Positions 21,557-33,191 of a stretch of DNA of 64,000 bases are shown piece by piece (positions within the stretch are counted from its first letter, which is position 1; the number at the start of each line of letters is the position of its first letter). The position numbers were made by a program, and so were the translations under genes. The DNA is from Panicum virgatum (Eukaryota > Streptophyta > Magnoliopsida > Poales > Poaceae). The DNA lies in NCBI RefSeq assembly GCF_016808335.1, contig NC_053149.1:13195714-13259713 (forward strand), written 5' to 3'. The notes beneath the pieces were generated by a model. The model was given only the letters and a program-made list of their open reading frames with translations, had not been told where the DNA came from and did no database searches.

Positions 21557-22740
21557 CTGGACAGCAAAGTAGCATGCTAAGAATCATACTGCAAGTCCAA
21601 CATCATGACATTTAAACCATCTCTATAAATAAGATGGCGGGTAGATGTTCAGCACTTGCTAGTCTGGTTTTTTGCACATTACTTACAAATCAGACTAGTT
21701 ATATTTTGCACAATATTCGACAAACACGTACCAATGGAATGGAAATAGTGCAGGGTAGAATAGAACCTAATGATTCCAACCTAACAGTTCCAAACAGTTG
21801 GACAGCCTAGAATTTCCAACGAAAACAGCTTCTGAGACCAAATTAGACATTTTCTTTTTTTCTTATTCATTTTTTTTCAGATGAATCGGTCGCTTGCAAA
21901 AGATACAGTAGTAGCAGCGCTCAGTTAGACAATATACAACTGCGAAATTCGATTGAAGTTCGCAATTCAGTAGCTTGTGTGTGGATGGTGTTCAGAGCTT
22001 ATAATATCGCAACTAGCATTTCCTCTGACAAGTGCTGCCATATCATTGGTACGCTCGACATTCGACAAGTCGAACACGTGACGCTGTTTCGGAGTGCTAT
22101 GCTTATTCACCTGCTCTGTTGTTCTCTGCAGCACTGTCAGTTACTCAACAAAATTACAGCAAAAACCAAAGCATGTTGTGTTGCTGTCTGCCTCGTCTCC
22201 AGGAGGAAAAAGAAGAGAACAGCCAAAGTGGCTTTTGATTCCATACCATACAAGCATCTGCGCTCCTGCAGCGGCACTTTTTTTTTCTATAACCCCAGAA
22301 AGAACTAAAAATGGATACACTTTTCTGCGTCTGTAGTCTTCTTTCAAGTGTTATTTTTTTCTCAATGCATTAAATTAGAAGAAACAATGTAAAAAACCCC
22401 TCAATTTCTCAATTAAATACTTCCAGTGTACTAATCAGAAAACACAAACATGATGTTTCCATGAAACTTCCATGATCGGAAGCAATAGCATTATCCATTT
22501 GTATACACATAATACAACATGCAAGCCAACATGATACAATGGACATTACATTCCTCCGTAGGTAGGAGAAAACTCCAACTTAAAAAAGACTACAATTAGT
22601 TAATGCACGTAAGCATACATCTCCTGTGATCTAACAGCCCACATGGGCGCTCCAAAAAGCTACCAAAAACAAGATCTAATGAAGGTCATTGGAGCTGTAA
22701 AAAATCTGGAGGAGAAAAAGTACTACCATGCCACAAAGTT
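21557..22740. other. Intergenic or intronic, no gene recognised
   Basis: AT-rich sequence upstream of the helicase core exons. The missing first helicase exon could have been here but no match to its expected Q-motif region was seen. Short frames at 21979-22336 lack known domains. Confidence 0.4.
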
Positions 22741-23254
22741 TCACCAAAAAGTACTTCTACTATATTTATAGTATTTGAATGTGATGATGAAGATTGAGAG
22801 ACTCTAAGCGACAAGGAGGAAGATACTAGAGATATGAAAATAGAGTCTAGTCTTCATGAAGATGAGCCACAAGAGTATGTGGGAGACAGAGAGGGAGCAT
22901 TGGTGATCCATGAAGATTTGAAAACATGAGATGATGTGAAGAAGCTTCGGGAAAGATATAGTTGCAAAGATCTTAGGTATGCCAATACGTCACGAACTCA
23001 GGTAATTTTGCCTTCATACAAGGAATTATTTAGAGGGCAAACAACTAGAAGAGTAAAGAAGAAAAAGGAGATGCATATTTGCACGAAGTATATAGGGAAG
23101 CTCCAACTAAAGGTTGAGAAGTACGAGTCAACGGAAGATCGATCATATCACCAGGACAAGAGAAGAAGAAGGTTCGAAACGGCATAGCACAGAAGATGCA
23201 AGGGGCGGTGCGCAGTGGTTTGATCACCAGTGACAAGTATGCATTGAGGGGGAG

Positions 23255-23950
23255 TGCTGAAATATGCAACCCATACTTGGAACATTCTAGAAGTTTGTGG
23301 AAATCACAAGAAACTAACTTTGCAATGCATGAGGATAAGATCATGCTAAGGTAAGAAAGAGTGGAGGCAAGTATGGGTAATAGTTATCATGCTTCATGGT
23401 GAAATATAGAATTCTCTAGAGGAAAGATATTTGTATGATAGGATAAAGATGGAGAAAACTATAGAAATGCAGAAGAGTGTAGAAGGTGGACACATAGTAA
23501 CACCATATGAATCATGGAGTCCTATAAATAGGGGTGTCCCCCTTCCCTTGCCATACCATGGCATAAGAGATCTCAAGTAGGAGATGGCAAGGTAGTCATG
23601 TAGTGTAGTGGTGTTATGGTAGGATAGCTACATAAAGAGTGTAAGTGTCATCTTGTGTTGTCAAGTTGAGTTGTGAATAAAAGTTTGAGTTCCCTTGTAA
23701 GTGTCAGTCTCTAAGTACTTAATGTATAAGTTGTGATCTATTGTAGGCTGGCTCTACCACCGGGATCACAAAGGGTATGGGCTTCTTCTGTTGGTAGGCT
23801 CTGCCACCCGGAAGTGAGAAGGCGACTATGCCGTCGAAAGGACTCTATACACTAAGTAGCTAGAAATTGGAAAAGTTAACCGATTCTAGAGTGAGTTGGT
23901 GTGTCTTAGGTGCAGGTCTCTGCATTGTGAGTATTAGGTGTACGGAATAG
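23255..23950 (+). mobile_element. Probable copia LTR (solo or 3' LTR of a remnant)
   Basis: GCATTGAGGGGGAG looks like a polypurine tract directly before TGCTGAAATATGCAACCC, a common copia LTR start (usual form TGTTGAAATATG). A TATA box (TATAAATAGGGG) lies at 23524. The right end is not fixed. Sequence 22740-23254 may be decayed internal region; no pol domain was recognised. Confidence 0.45.
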
Positions 23951-24052
23951 GAAGGAGAGGAAGGCAACCTACCCTTGCTGCGCGCTCGGACGGCGAGTCA
24001 ATCACCACGTGCGGTGGGGAGGACTGCATGGCGCCTTTGAGATCCTACAAAA

Positions 24053-24144
24053 AAATTTCAGACCCACCATGTATAGGACCAGGCACAAAACTGTAACAAA
24101 ATTTCAGACCCACCATGTATAGGACCAGGCACAAAACTGTAACA
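24053..24144. repeat. 46-bp tandem duplication
   Basis: AAATTTCAGACCCACCATGT.. is repeated exactly at 24053-24098 and 24099-24144. Confidence 0.9.
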
Positions 24145-24254
24145 ACCTCTTCTGCAAATTTGTGTAATGAGCTAAAAGTACCAAATCCCAGAAGCAGGAT
24201 AAAATACTTATGCTGCAGCTCAGAAAAGTGATTCCACAAACGAACAAGAAAATG

Positions 24255-24930
24255 GGCCACGCTAATTTACGGTCAACCGTAGGGACCCCTTCCCTACGGT
24301 CGATATTCCGACCGTTGCTTCTTTTCCATTTATAGAAATTTTTTTGTCGTTTTCTGATTAAAAAAATACAAGAAAAAATTTGGAGACCAAAAAAACATTT
24401 CAAGCAAAATAGAGAGCAAAAAAAAATTTCAAGAAAAAAAATTGGAGAGCAGAAAAATTTCAAGAAATTTTTTTTTGCATCATTAAAAAAATATTCATCC
24501 GAAAATCAAAGGAATTCAAAAAAATTTGTGAAATTTTTTTTGCAAAAAAAATTTGACTGGGCGCGGCAGCTCGCCGCACCGCCTCCCTGCCGCGGCCCCG
24601 GTGCTGGGGGCCGCGGATCCGGGGCCGCGAGCCCCTGCCGCCGCGGATCCGGGGCCGTCGGAGAGAGGCTGAGGTGCCCGCCGCCGCAGTGCTCCCCTCC
24701 ATCCGCTCCGCCGTCGCCGCTCGCGGTGCCCGCCGTCGCCGCTCGCGGTGCCCGCCATCGCGCCGCTCGCCTGGGTTGGGGGGAGGCGAAGCTCCCGTCC
24801 CGGGATAGTCAGATTCAGAGGGAGAGTGAAGAAAAGAGAAAAGAAAAGGGAGGGGCGCGGGCGTGAATGGGTGGGGCTGCACGCGAGCATGAGTGGGTGA
24901 AAATCGACCGTAACTTTTGGAAGTCACGGG
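24255..24930. other. GC-rich island flanked by CGACCGTAA motifs
   Basis: TTACGGTCAACCGTAGGG and CTACGGTCGAT at the left face ATCGACCGTAA at the right, an inverted arrangement around a GC-rich core (24560-24790). This could be a small transposon carrying a captured GC-rich exon. No protein family is recognised in the core. Confidence 0.3.
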
Positions 24931-25479
24931 CGACTGCAATTTCAGCATCGCGCAAGAAAACCCACTTGTAATACTTTTTATGAAATGCAATAAATTTTGA
25001 GCCACCCATGCCAGAAGCACATCACAAACAGATGCTCAAAACTTTCCTGCTAAGAGCTACAATCAGCATGCAACCAAATTAAGAAATTGAGATCTAGCTG
25101 TGAAGCCGTGCCACAAGAACATGACAACCTAAGATGCATAAAATTCTCTGGTCACCAACTTCCATGCTGCAGTTATAACAGCAAAAACATGATAAGAGTA
25201 ATGTAACCAAATTTAGAGCTAACCATTGCAGAAGTGTATGATAATAACAGAACCACAACAGTAAGAGTAACAATATTATGAAAGGCCCACACCATGCGCA
25301 ACCAACATAGCCTAACCTAAAATATTCCCAGGCAGCAGCTAATTCCCACATAAATACACCCCTAATCTTAATAGACAAAACCAAGAAGCAAACTTGCTAT
25401 ACAGTCTTCAATAGACAGTACTGTCATATCATCACAAGGCCAAATTGGGGACAGGGTAGAGCGAATGAGAGTGTGGACT

Positions 25480-25632
25480 TCACCTTTTTGAGTTCAAGAA
25501 GCTCATCCCAGTCGACATCAACAAATTGATACTCAAATTCAGCAAGCTCGCAATCAGCAAAGGACAGTACTGTCATATCATCAGTTGAAGTAGGAGCGCG
25601 ACCAGCATGTTTTTGGCAGAATCTTGGTTTAA
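25480..25632 (-). CDS. Orphan acidic exon, family not recognised
   Basis: The minus strand reads FCQKHAGRAPTSTDD then MTVLSFADCELAEFEYQFVD and DVDWDELLELKK, ending at a donor-like LKK|GTGAAG. The composition is protein-like (acidic, aromatic). A 21-bp fragment of it (GACAGTACTGTCATATCATCA type) recurs at 25415-25435. It may belong to the same gene as the exon at 26690, but the phases do not match directly, so at least one more exon would be needed. Confidence 0.3.
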
Positions 25633-25975
25633 ACAACTATGTTAAACTTACATCCAGATTAAACAACAATTATCAACTACTAACTGTATCATACGACAAT
25701 CATAGAGAACCAAATTACGGCTTACTGATTCTAGGGTTTAGTAGGATGCAAATTAATGAAGGGATGAGTGTGTACCAGGTGACGTACGGTGCAGGGTACC
25801 AGAGGGCGGCCGACCGCCGGGTGTTCATGTGGTGCTGCTCTTTTCTCCTCTGGAGGCCGGCAACAGCTTGGAGGGAGGCACCGTCCTCGACGCCGGCCGG
25901 AGCAGCCCGGAGGGAGGGGCGCGGGTTGGAGGCCGCCGGGAGCCCGGAGGGACGCGACGACATGCTGAGCTGCGT

Positions 25976-26230
25976 CACAGGGCGGCGGGGCGAGTGTCCA
26001 GGCCTCCAGGCGAGGGCACGACGTCGGCGGCGGGCTGAGCGGAGTCACAGGGCGGCGGGGCGAGCGTCCAAGCCTCCAGGCGAGGGCACGGCGTCGGCGA
26101 CGGGCAGAGCGGCGTCATAGGGCAGCGGGGCGAGCGTCCAGGCCTCTAGGCGAGGTCACGGCGTTAGCGGCTGGCTGAGCGGTGTCACAGGGCGACGGGG
26201 CGAGCGTCCAGGCCTCCAGGACGCCTAGGC
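25976..26230. repeat. 70-bp minisatellite, about 3.7 copies
   Basis: Units start CACAGGGCGGCGGGGCGAG at 25976, 26046, 26116 and 26186, with a few substitutions per copy. The 70-bp period rotates the frame, so the long open frames here are not convincing genes. Confidence 0.9.
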
Positions 26231-26315
26231 GTTAGTGCCCTTTTTTATTTGACAATGTGCAATGACAACAATGCCCTTTGAACAATAAAATCAACAAAAA
26301 AATTATTTTGCAGAG

Positions 26316-26405
26316 GTATTGGGTGGTATTAGGAAGTATAGGAAAGTATTTCCAAGCATGGTAAAAGCGTGGTATTGGGTGGTATTAGGAAGTATAGGAA
26401 AGTAT
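26316..26405. repeat. 35-bp direct repeat
   Basis: GGTATTGGGTGGTATTAGGA.. occurs at about 26316 and 26371 in an AT-rich stretch. Confidence 0.75.
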
Positions 26406-26689
26406 AGGAAATTATTTTGCTGATAGGTATTCCTTGTATCGTGGCCAATCACGCGGCCCGCAGTTCGACAATATCCTATCCCAGTCCCATGCTCTTTCAA
26501 AGAGCTCTGAGCAAGACAGGGAACGATGAAATAAACAAACGGTAAGCATGGATGAGTGAAAAGGGAAGCAACCAATCATCCCCTCTTCTTCTCCATTGTA
26601 ATGGCTAAACAGGGGGGAAACAGAACTGCATCGTCACATCATCAATAGCAAATCAAACAAACCGACATACCAACCTGGGTAAGCCAACA

Positions 26690-26960
26690 TCTCCAGAGGC
26701 GGTGGGTGAATGTAATAATCTTCCTTGCGATCTTCACAGTGTTTCGCCAATCTCTCCATCAGCAGTGGCTCTTTGCACTTTATGCCTTCCCAAATACTCT
26801 TCTGCGAAGCTTCATCCATCACAAAGTCCTCCTCCTTCTCCGCCACCACGTCATCCACCTCCTCCTCCTCGTCCCCAGTCCACCAGTAGAGCCGCCGCGT
26901 GTCATGGAGAATGAAGCATTTGATTGTACCCGGATCTAAGCTTTTTGGGTGGGTGGGCGA
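26690..26960 (-). CDS. Orphan exon, acidic protein, family not recognised
   Basis: The minus strand is open through KCFILHDTRRLYWWTGDEEE, EKEEDFVMDEASQKSIWEGI, KCKEPLLMERLAKHCEDRKE and DYYIHPPPLEMLAYP, ending at a CCAG|GTTGGT donor-like site. The composition is strongly protein-like and looks like a conserved plant exon, but I cannot name the family. No in-frame ATG is visible at the upstream end, so the start may be in another exon. Confidence 0.45.
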
Positions 26961-27364
26961 TTTGAGGGTAGAGTAGGGCTGATATTCTATGGATTGGGGA
27001 TGAAATTAACCACCGGCGGGGGATTGGAGAAGAACAAGATCCCTATTGGACTGCTGATGATGAGAAGTTGATCCAACCTCCATCTCTTTGAGTTTTCGAA
27101 GTAGGGGCATGGAAATGGTTACCTGCAATCTTGGATTCTTGGCAGTGCACGTTCCAGTTTCAGCCCGTTATACTTCTTTCTGGCCCATTCCGCACGATTC
27201 GTTTTCTTCTTTTCCGGGCCAGCTAACTTTTCTCAGCCCCTGGGGTCTCTCTTTCTCTCTCAGAAAAAAAAAGAAAAAAAAGGACATCAACTGGGTTTAT
27301 CATTTATCCTCAGCCTGCATCATTTTTCTGATTTACATTCTATTTTCTTGTATATTTATTACTC

Positions 27365-27420
27365 ACCTCCGTTCATAACTAATTGAAAATGTTGATTTTT
27401 ACCGTTCATAATTTGACTGA
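27365..27420. mobile_element. Partial Stowaway-like end
   Basis: CTCACCTCCGTTCATAAC resembles a Stowaway terminus (CTCCCTCCGTTC). The partner end was not found. Confidence 0.3.
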
Positions 27421-27564
27421 TAGTAATTTTAGAGACATTTAGTCGACCATGGTGGTAGTATTGGATTGTACTTTTAACATGTATGTCTTCTATTGTATGT
27501 AATTGCACAAATATTTGTCAATTATACGAGAGAAGGTAATTGTGGAGTCAGTCAATAGTTAACA

Positions 27565-27845
27565 TGCTTAAGGTGGGGACTGGTTGGCATTCTGCCGTGA
27601 GTTCTATTATTCGGGAGGCTTTGCGTTTATGTAATGGGTCGCCGGAAGTTAAATGTTAGGCCGTGAGAAGAGAGCGGAATATGGTAGCACACAAGCTCGC
27701 ACAGTTGGCGAAACGCACGGTCCACACAGCAGTGTGGCGTGTGTAGGTTCCCCGCTGTATCAAGGAATTGGTTACTCGCGAATGTAATTTGCAAAATGAG
27801 TGATCAATAAAGCTCTTTTTTCATCGCAAAAAAAGAAGAAAAACT
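27565..27845 (+). pseudogene. 5'-truncated LINE tail with RNase H remnant
   Basis: The plus strand encodes TGWHSAVSSIIREALRLC, then after a stop RRERNMVAHKLAQLAKRTVH and ELVTRECNLQNE, followed by TGA at 27801 and an A-rich tail (from about 27829). This is the end of the RNase H domain (NxVAHxLA motif) of a plant non-LTR retrotransposon. Two in-frame stops show decay. Confidence 0.75.
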
Positions 27846-28121
27846 CTGTGCGTGAGTCCGGTCTGTGTGTTTTGTAAACCTTGAAGTCTGGAGGTTTTGT
27901 GCTCTTTTGCTGTGCACGTAAGCTGGAAACCCCAGCAGGCTCGAATGTTGCTTTCTAATGATAAGAGCAGGACCGAAAAAAAAAAATAGCGTCGGATGCG
28001 GCATTTGCCTCTGGAGCGGTGGAGCCCCTGCACAAGTAGCTTAGGCAAGTAGTACTTGCTGTGAGACCTGAGACTGATCCTTTGGAGGGCCGGGCGAGAG
28101 GCGAGCGATTACGGGGAATAG

Positions 28122-28304
28122 GGCTTCGTGCACCGCTGCCGCTTCGATGAGGGCGCGGTCATCATCGCCGTGACGGGCCTCCTGCTCCACGTCTGGTCGA
28201 GGCGTCGGGCCGATAAGCTTGTGCTCAAGAGCAACGATGACGAGCTTCGCCGACTCCATGAGACGCTCACGCTCCAGAGCGATGAGCTGGAGGAGTACCG
28301 CTAG
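28122..28304 (+). CDS. Orphan 3' exon: membrane helix plus coiled coil
   Basis: After an AATAG acceptor-like site the plus strand reads GFVHRCRFDEGAVIIAVTGL, LLHVWSRRRADKLVLKSNDE, LRRLHETLTLQSDELEEYR, then TAG. A hydrophobic segment (AVIIAVTGLLLHVW) precedes a charged heptad-like helix. Codon use is GC-rich, as in grass exons. There is no ATG in this frame, so it would be the last exon of a spliced gene whose first exon I cannot place. It stops 8 bp before a hAT remnant. Family not recognised. Confidence 0.4.
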   Translation, partial: GFVHRCRFDEGAVIIAVTGLLLHVWSRRRADKLVLKSNDDELRRLHETLTLQSDELEEYR

Positions 28305-28312
28305 GCTGCACC

Positions 28313-29386
28313 TAGTGACGGAGCTTCCTCTTTGGTAATTTGGCAAGGAGGGTCAATTTAATATAACTTTTGTCAAAGTCAAGATAAGTTAACTTTGACT
28401 ATATTTATAGATAAAGTTATGAATTTCTAAAACTTAAAACAAGTAGATCATAAAAACAGAATTTACGATGAGTAGATCGGTCTTGATAATGTTCATAGCA
28501 GAAAAAACTCTTTCCACAGATGCTGTTGCTACTGGAAGGAGCAATGCTAGCTCAATTAAACGATAGACCAAAAGAAACATCAAATGTCTTTCAGTTTCAA
28601 CCATCTTCACCGACAAACTCCCAAAATCATGACAGCTAGTAAAATCATCAATTCTTCTAACATGACGAATAAAGGTTTGAAGTTGATCCTTTATATTTGA
28701 AAGATCATTAGTGGAGAAGTCTGCATCATAAATCCCTGCTACCATAACAAGTTTGTCAACATTGAACTTAGAGAAAGAGTCTCTTGGATCTAAACAAGAA
28801 AAGCATTCAAGTAATTCAGAAGAAACTTCATTGAAGCGATGATTCATTTTTGTGTTTATAGCATCTACAACAGCATAGAAGGTGTCAATACGATAATGAT
28901 GCTCTTCAGTGACCATGATCCTTTTTTCTTGCCTTGAGTGGCCCCATCTTGGTCTTGGTGCATTCATAGATGGTATCTCAATTTACTTTGGATCACAAAA
29001 TGCTTTAACTTTAGAAAATAGTGCCTCCCAACCATTCTCTCTCAAGTCAATCAATCGTGCTTTCACATCAACAGGCAAGATATGGCTTGAACAATATTTT
29101 TATCTCTCCTTTGCAAGAGAAGTGACAACTCATTTGTAATGCGAAACAATTTCAGCATCATCTTCATAATGAACACAAAATTAAAACTCTTCATCTTGTG
29201 TACCAAACCTCCAGCATTGTTCGGATTCCTTTTATCTTGACTAACAAAACTCAACACCGGTAGAATAGCATATCACATTGACTCAATATGAAGTAATGTA
29301 GTAAAGTGTGAACCCCATCTAGTGTCTCCAGGTCTAGTCAAGGTATGGCGGCCGCCACGGCTTGACAACTAGTGGCTCCGTCACTG
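28313..29386 (-). mobile_element. hAT-type transposon remnant
   Basis: The ends TAGTGACGGAGC and GCTCCGTCACTG are inverted repeats. The minus strand carries parts of the TTF-zinc-finger/hAT dimerisation family: NPNNAGGLVHKMKSFNF, RRIDDFTSCHDFGSLSVKMV, and the C-terminal hATC motif LPVATASVERVFSAMNIIKT. Stops and frameshifts divide the frame and the N-terminal BED/TTF finger is missing. No convincing 8-bp target duplication. Confidence 0.75.
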
Positions 29387-30000
29387 GTACGACTCAATGT
29401 TTGCTGCTGGAAGCGTGAGCCCATGTGAATAAAAATCAAGCATTGTGATTGGATGAAAAGAAAAGTCGAATGCAAGCCGGAGGTGACAGTCGGATGTGTA
29501 GCAGCTCTCTGCAAACATATACTGTACTAAATTTTACCATCTGATCATGATTTAAAGAGTCTAGTTACTTCCATAATCCCATATGCACTTTTTTGGAAAC
29601 ACCGCCAGTTATCTATCTTTATTTTTGAAAGTAATGAAAATCTTTAGATCAAGATCTAACGATAGAAATTGCATGTATGCACCATTTCACTTAAATTTTA
29701 TTTGCACTAAAACCAACAAATAAGATGCTCAGTAAGGAGGTGCACGGTAGATATAAATTGCCGTACGTGTGGTGTACTTATGATACAACCGCCGACCAGT
29801 CTTTGATGCTTCAGTCTGGATCCCCCCACACCACCCTCACACTAAAAAAATAAAATGGAGCCCACAATTGTTGGCGCGCTGCAGCGATGGGTCACTATAG
29901 GTATTTTGTTTAACGTAGGTACTTGGTTCGCACGTGCTCTCGAGTAGTTTTTATTTTTATAAGGAGACGGTAGAGTAAGTTGGTTGACTGGTTGGTGCGC
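29387..30000. other. Intergenic, nothing recognised
   Basis: AT-rich, no open frame with a recognised domain. Confidence 0.4.
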
Positions 30001-30009
30001 ACTTGCACA

Positions 30010-30420
30010 ATTTAATTTTATATGTTATTATATTATTTTAGAAGTTATCATTATATTCTATGATTTTGCGTCTAACTTAATTTTAAAAACTATTGTCTTA
30101 AAGTACAATTTTGAGTCAAACTAATTTTATGAGTTATAGAATATAAGTTTGAGTTAAACTTAATTTTGTAAATGATCATAAAACGTATATTTACAACTAA
30201 TCGGATGTTTATAATTTTAGTCGAACTTAAATTTATGAGTTATAGAGTATAAGTTTGAGTAAAACTTATCTTTATAAGTTATCATTAAACTTATGTTTTT
30301 TGTCGTGGTTTGCATAGATTTTCACAAAAATTGCAGTTTCCACAAAATATGTTCTCTTATAAGTTTGAGTCAAACTTAACTTTATAAGCTATCATTAAAC
30401 CTATGTTTTACAAGAGCAGT
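30010..30420. repeat. Degenerate AT-rich tandem repeat
   Basis: Blocks of AAGTTTGAGTTAAACTTAAT and TATAAGTTATCATTAAACTT recur about four to five times with variable spacing and many substitutions. Confidence 0.6.
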
Positions 30421-32326
30421 GAAGTATAAACGCTTATACTCATATGACGTTTGAATGAAAAAGCAGGTAATTGAATCTCGAGGTAGGCAAAATAAAGTGT
30501 AAAAATAAAATAGAAAAATAACAAAATAATCAGAAATAAAAAATCTGAAGAAGAAAAAAGAAAAATAAAAGACTGTCAGGTATCCTTGAGCAACCAGCTC
30601 GCGAGTACCCGTGCAATAGTGGCCCCCTCCCTCTCTTCTGAAGCCCCGATCCGCTTGTCCAGTGTTAAAAAAAAATCTCAATCCCCTTCACTCGGGCTCG
30701 ATCTACCGCCGCCATCGCCAATTCGCCATCACTGGTTGCTCCCTCCCTACCGTGTCTTCCATACTTGCTGGTCAGCGAGGACGTGACCCAGATGAGGGCA
30801 AAGGGAGGGTCTGTATTGCTGGTGAGCCACGATTCCCCTCCTCTTAGATTTTTGTTCCTTCTGTGCTTGCGCCGTCGCGCGGCGCTTCTGGGATTTTTAG
30901 CAACGGGGTGTTTGGCAGGCAGCAGTACACATGGGCGGTTGAAATTTTCCTCTAATCTTTTTTTTTGAACAAGAAATTTTCCTCCAATCATAAACCCTAA
31001 ACCCTAGACGATGAAGAAAACTGCTGAAATTTTTCACCTACCCCTGTTCTCCCGTCCTTTGGCAAGTGGCAACCCGAAATATTTCCTATACAAAACTGCA
31101 AATGGTAGGAATTGCAATTTTTTTTATATTAGCTAACTTCATCTATCAGCTAGCTGATTTGTTCTGTGCACTGTCGTCAAGTCTTTCCGATTTGCAATTT
31201 ATTCCATGAATGGAGTGCGAGTGCTTAACGGGTACATTGTTATCTGCAGGTTAGCTGAAAAGCATAGCATCACCTCTTATCTTTATGCGAAGGTGAATTC
31301 CTCCCCAGCAAGGTATTCTGGTTGGTGGAGACTGGAGGTGCTGCTGCGGCACTTCCCGCAAAGAAGCTACTAGTAACTCCTTGCGCATTGGCATCTCATA
31401 GCTTGCCAGGTGAGATGCTTCGTGCCAATGTAATTTTGTAATTAACTTGATTCAACTGCCATCTGACATGTCTTTTTGGATGTAAGCTCACGATGACTGA
31501 TCAATGTAGTTTATGTCCGCAAAAGAACTTTTTGTTTGCTCAAACTTATTGTAAAATGAAGCCTGGTTAAATTTTTAGAACAGAATCCCTTTAGTATTAA
31601 AATAGTTACAAGTTGAATAGTTAAGCACTTCAGCGGATTCTCCCCTACGTGCTATGCCATTTGAAACTTAGATAGCAGCTTTATTTTCAATTGTGAGACT
31701 AAAACAGTCTTTGGGTTTCTCACAACATCTTTTCAGTTACTGATGGGAAATCCCTCTGAATGATGTATGCATATCGCATCTGATTCCAGTAGGGTGCCAT
31801 ACAGGGAAACACTAAAACAGTGTTTGGGTTTCTTACAACATTTTTTCGGTTACTGATGAGAAATCCCTCTGAATGATTTATGCATACACTCCTATATCAT
31901 TTTTGGGAAAAAAATGCTCATTCTTTGGTCCAGGAATGTAAAAAGAACTTCAGTTCATACCAGGAATGAGAACAGTGTTAGTAAATAAAAGAAACCTTGT
32001 GTTAGTTTGTCTGTCTTTGCTGTTTCATCGAGTCTGTTAGAGGGACTAGCCCAGTCAAGTGTCTTTCTCTTTCAGTTATTAGTGGGAGCACTAGGACCAG
32101 GTTATGCACCATGTTCAGCAGCATGCCTGAAGAATAGTAGCGGTAGTAGTGCGGCTAATGCCTGCATGCCCGGGCATGATCTCCATCACTGGGCAGTTGT
32201 AAATAGGCCTATATATATTTGGCAATATATGCAAAAAATGCTGCAGCTCCCACAGCACCAAAATCCACAGAGTTCATCTGTTTTCCAGCTTACATTTGGT
32301 AGTGAGAGCTTTGTTGAGGTCCTGAG

Positions 32327-32672
32327 ATGGCGGATGGCCCGTCTGCGACTGCGGCTGCAGACCAAGCGGCGGCGGCGGCGTTGCGCACTGGAGGCAATGA
32401 CGGCAGAGGCCGTCGTGGAGATGGAATCCCGCGCGCCCCCGTCAATCCCAGCTTCGCTGGAAGCGGCGTCACCAGGGACTCCGATCAGGCAACCAGCGGC
32501 GGTTCCAAGTCATCGCGCGCTGGCAGTGAGCGCAGTGATTGCATGATCTCACCCTCGCGACACCGAGGGTGTCGCCACGACCGGCAGCCCGGCCGTGCTG
32601 CGCATCATCAAGGAGGTCGCTGGCGCCGCCAACTACCCGATCCTGACCAAGATGAACTACAATCGCAGTTAG
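32327..32672 (+). pseudogene. Copia-type gag fragment
   Basis: From the ATG at 32327 a low-complexity Ala/Gly-rich start runs about 70 codons. In a shifted frame VLRIIKEVAGAANYPILTKM then NYNRS precedes a TAG near 32672. The GAANYPILTKMNYN motif is characteristic of the N terminus of gag in Ty1/copia elements. No other retroelement part was identified nearby, so this is a small remnant in the leader of the FRS-like gene. Confidence 0.5.
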
Positions 32673-33191
32673 TGTTTCTTGAAACCGAAATATATTTTAC
32701 CCGAATTAACCGCACCAAATTAACGGTATTAACCGGACGCCCATGCCTACTTCCTCCCCAATCCTCTTGAGAATCCTCCTTCCTCTTGTAGCTGACATTT
32801 AGGCTGAATGTAGTGTTGATGGGTTGATCCCTGCGTGAGGGATGGGGACATGCAGATTTCATCCTAGGTAGGGCAGCCGCCCTTAGTCGCCCTATTGCTG
32901 GGTCCACGGCTACCTTGCGCATGGGTGTCTTGTAGAAATTTTGTAAGCTCACCTGAAAATGAGTTGCTTCAGGGGGAGTGAATTGTTCTGTTCGGAAGGA
33001 GCTGCATCATTCTGTATATTTATATGTATTTATGGTATGAGATAGCATATCAATTTCTTTATCCAAAGTTCTGTTTTTGCCTGTTTCCCTTTGAAGGGAT
33101 GATAAATCACATTCACAATGGCTTAAATCTATATGCAGATAGAGGAGAAAAGGCTGAATTTGCACACGGTTGAGATTAACAAGAAAAATAC

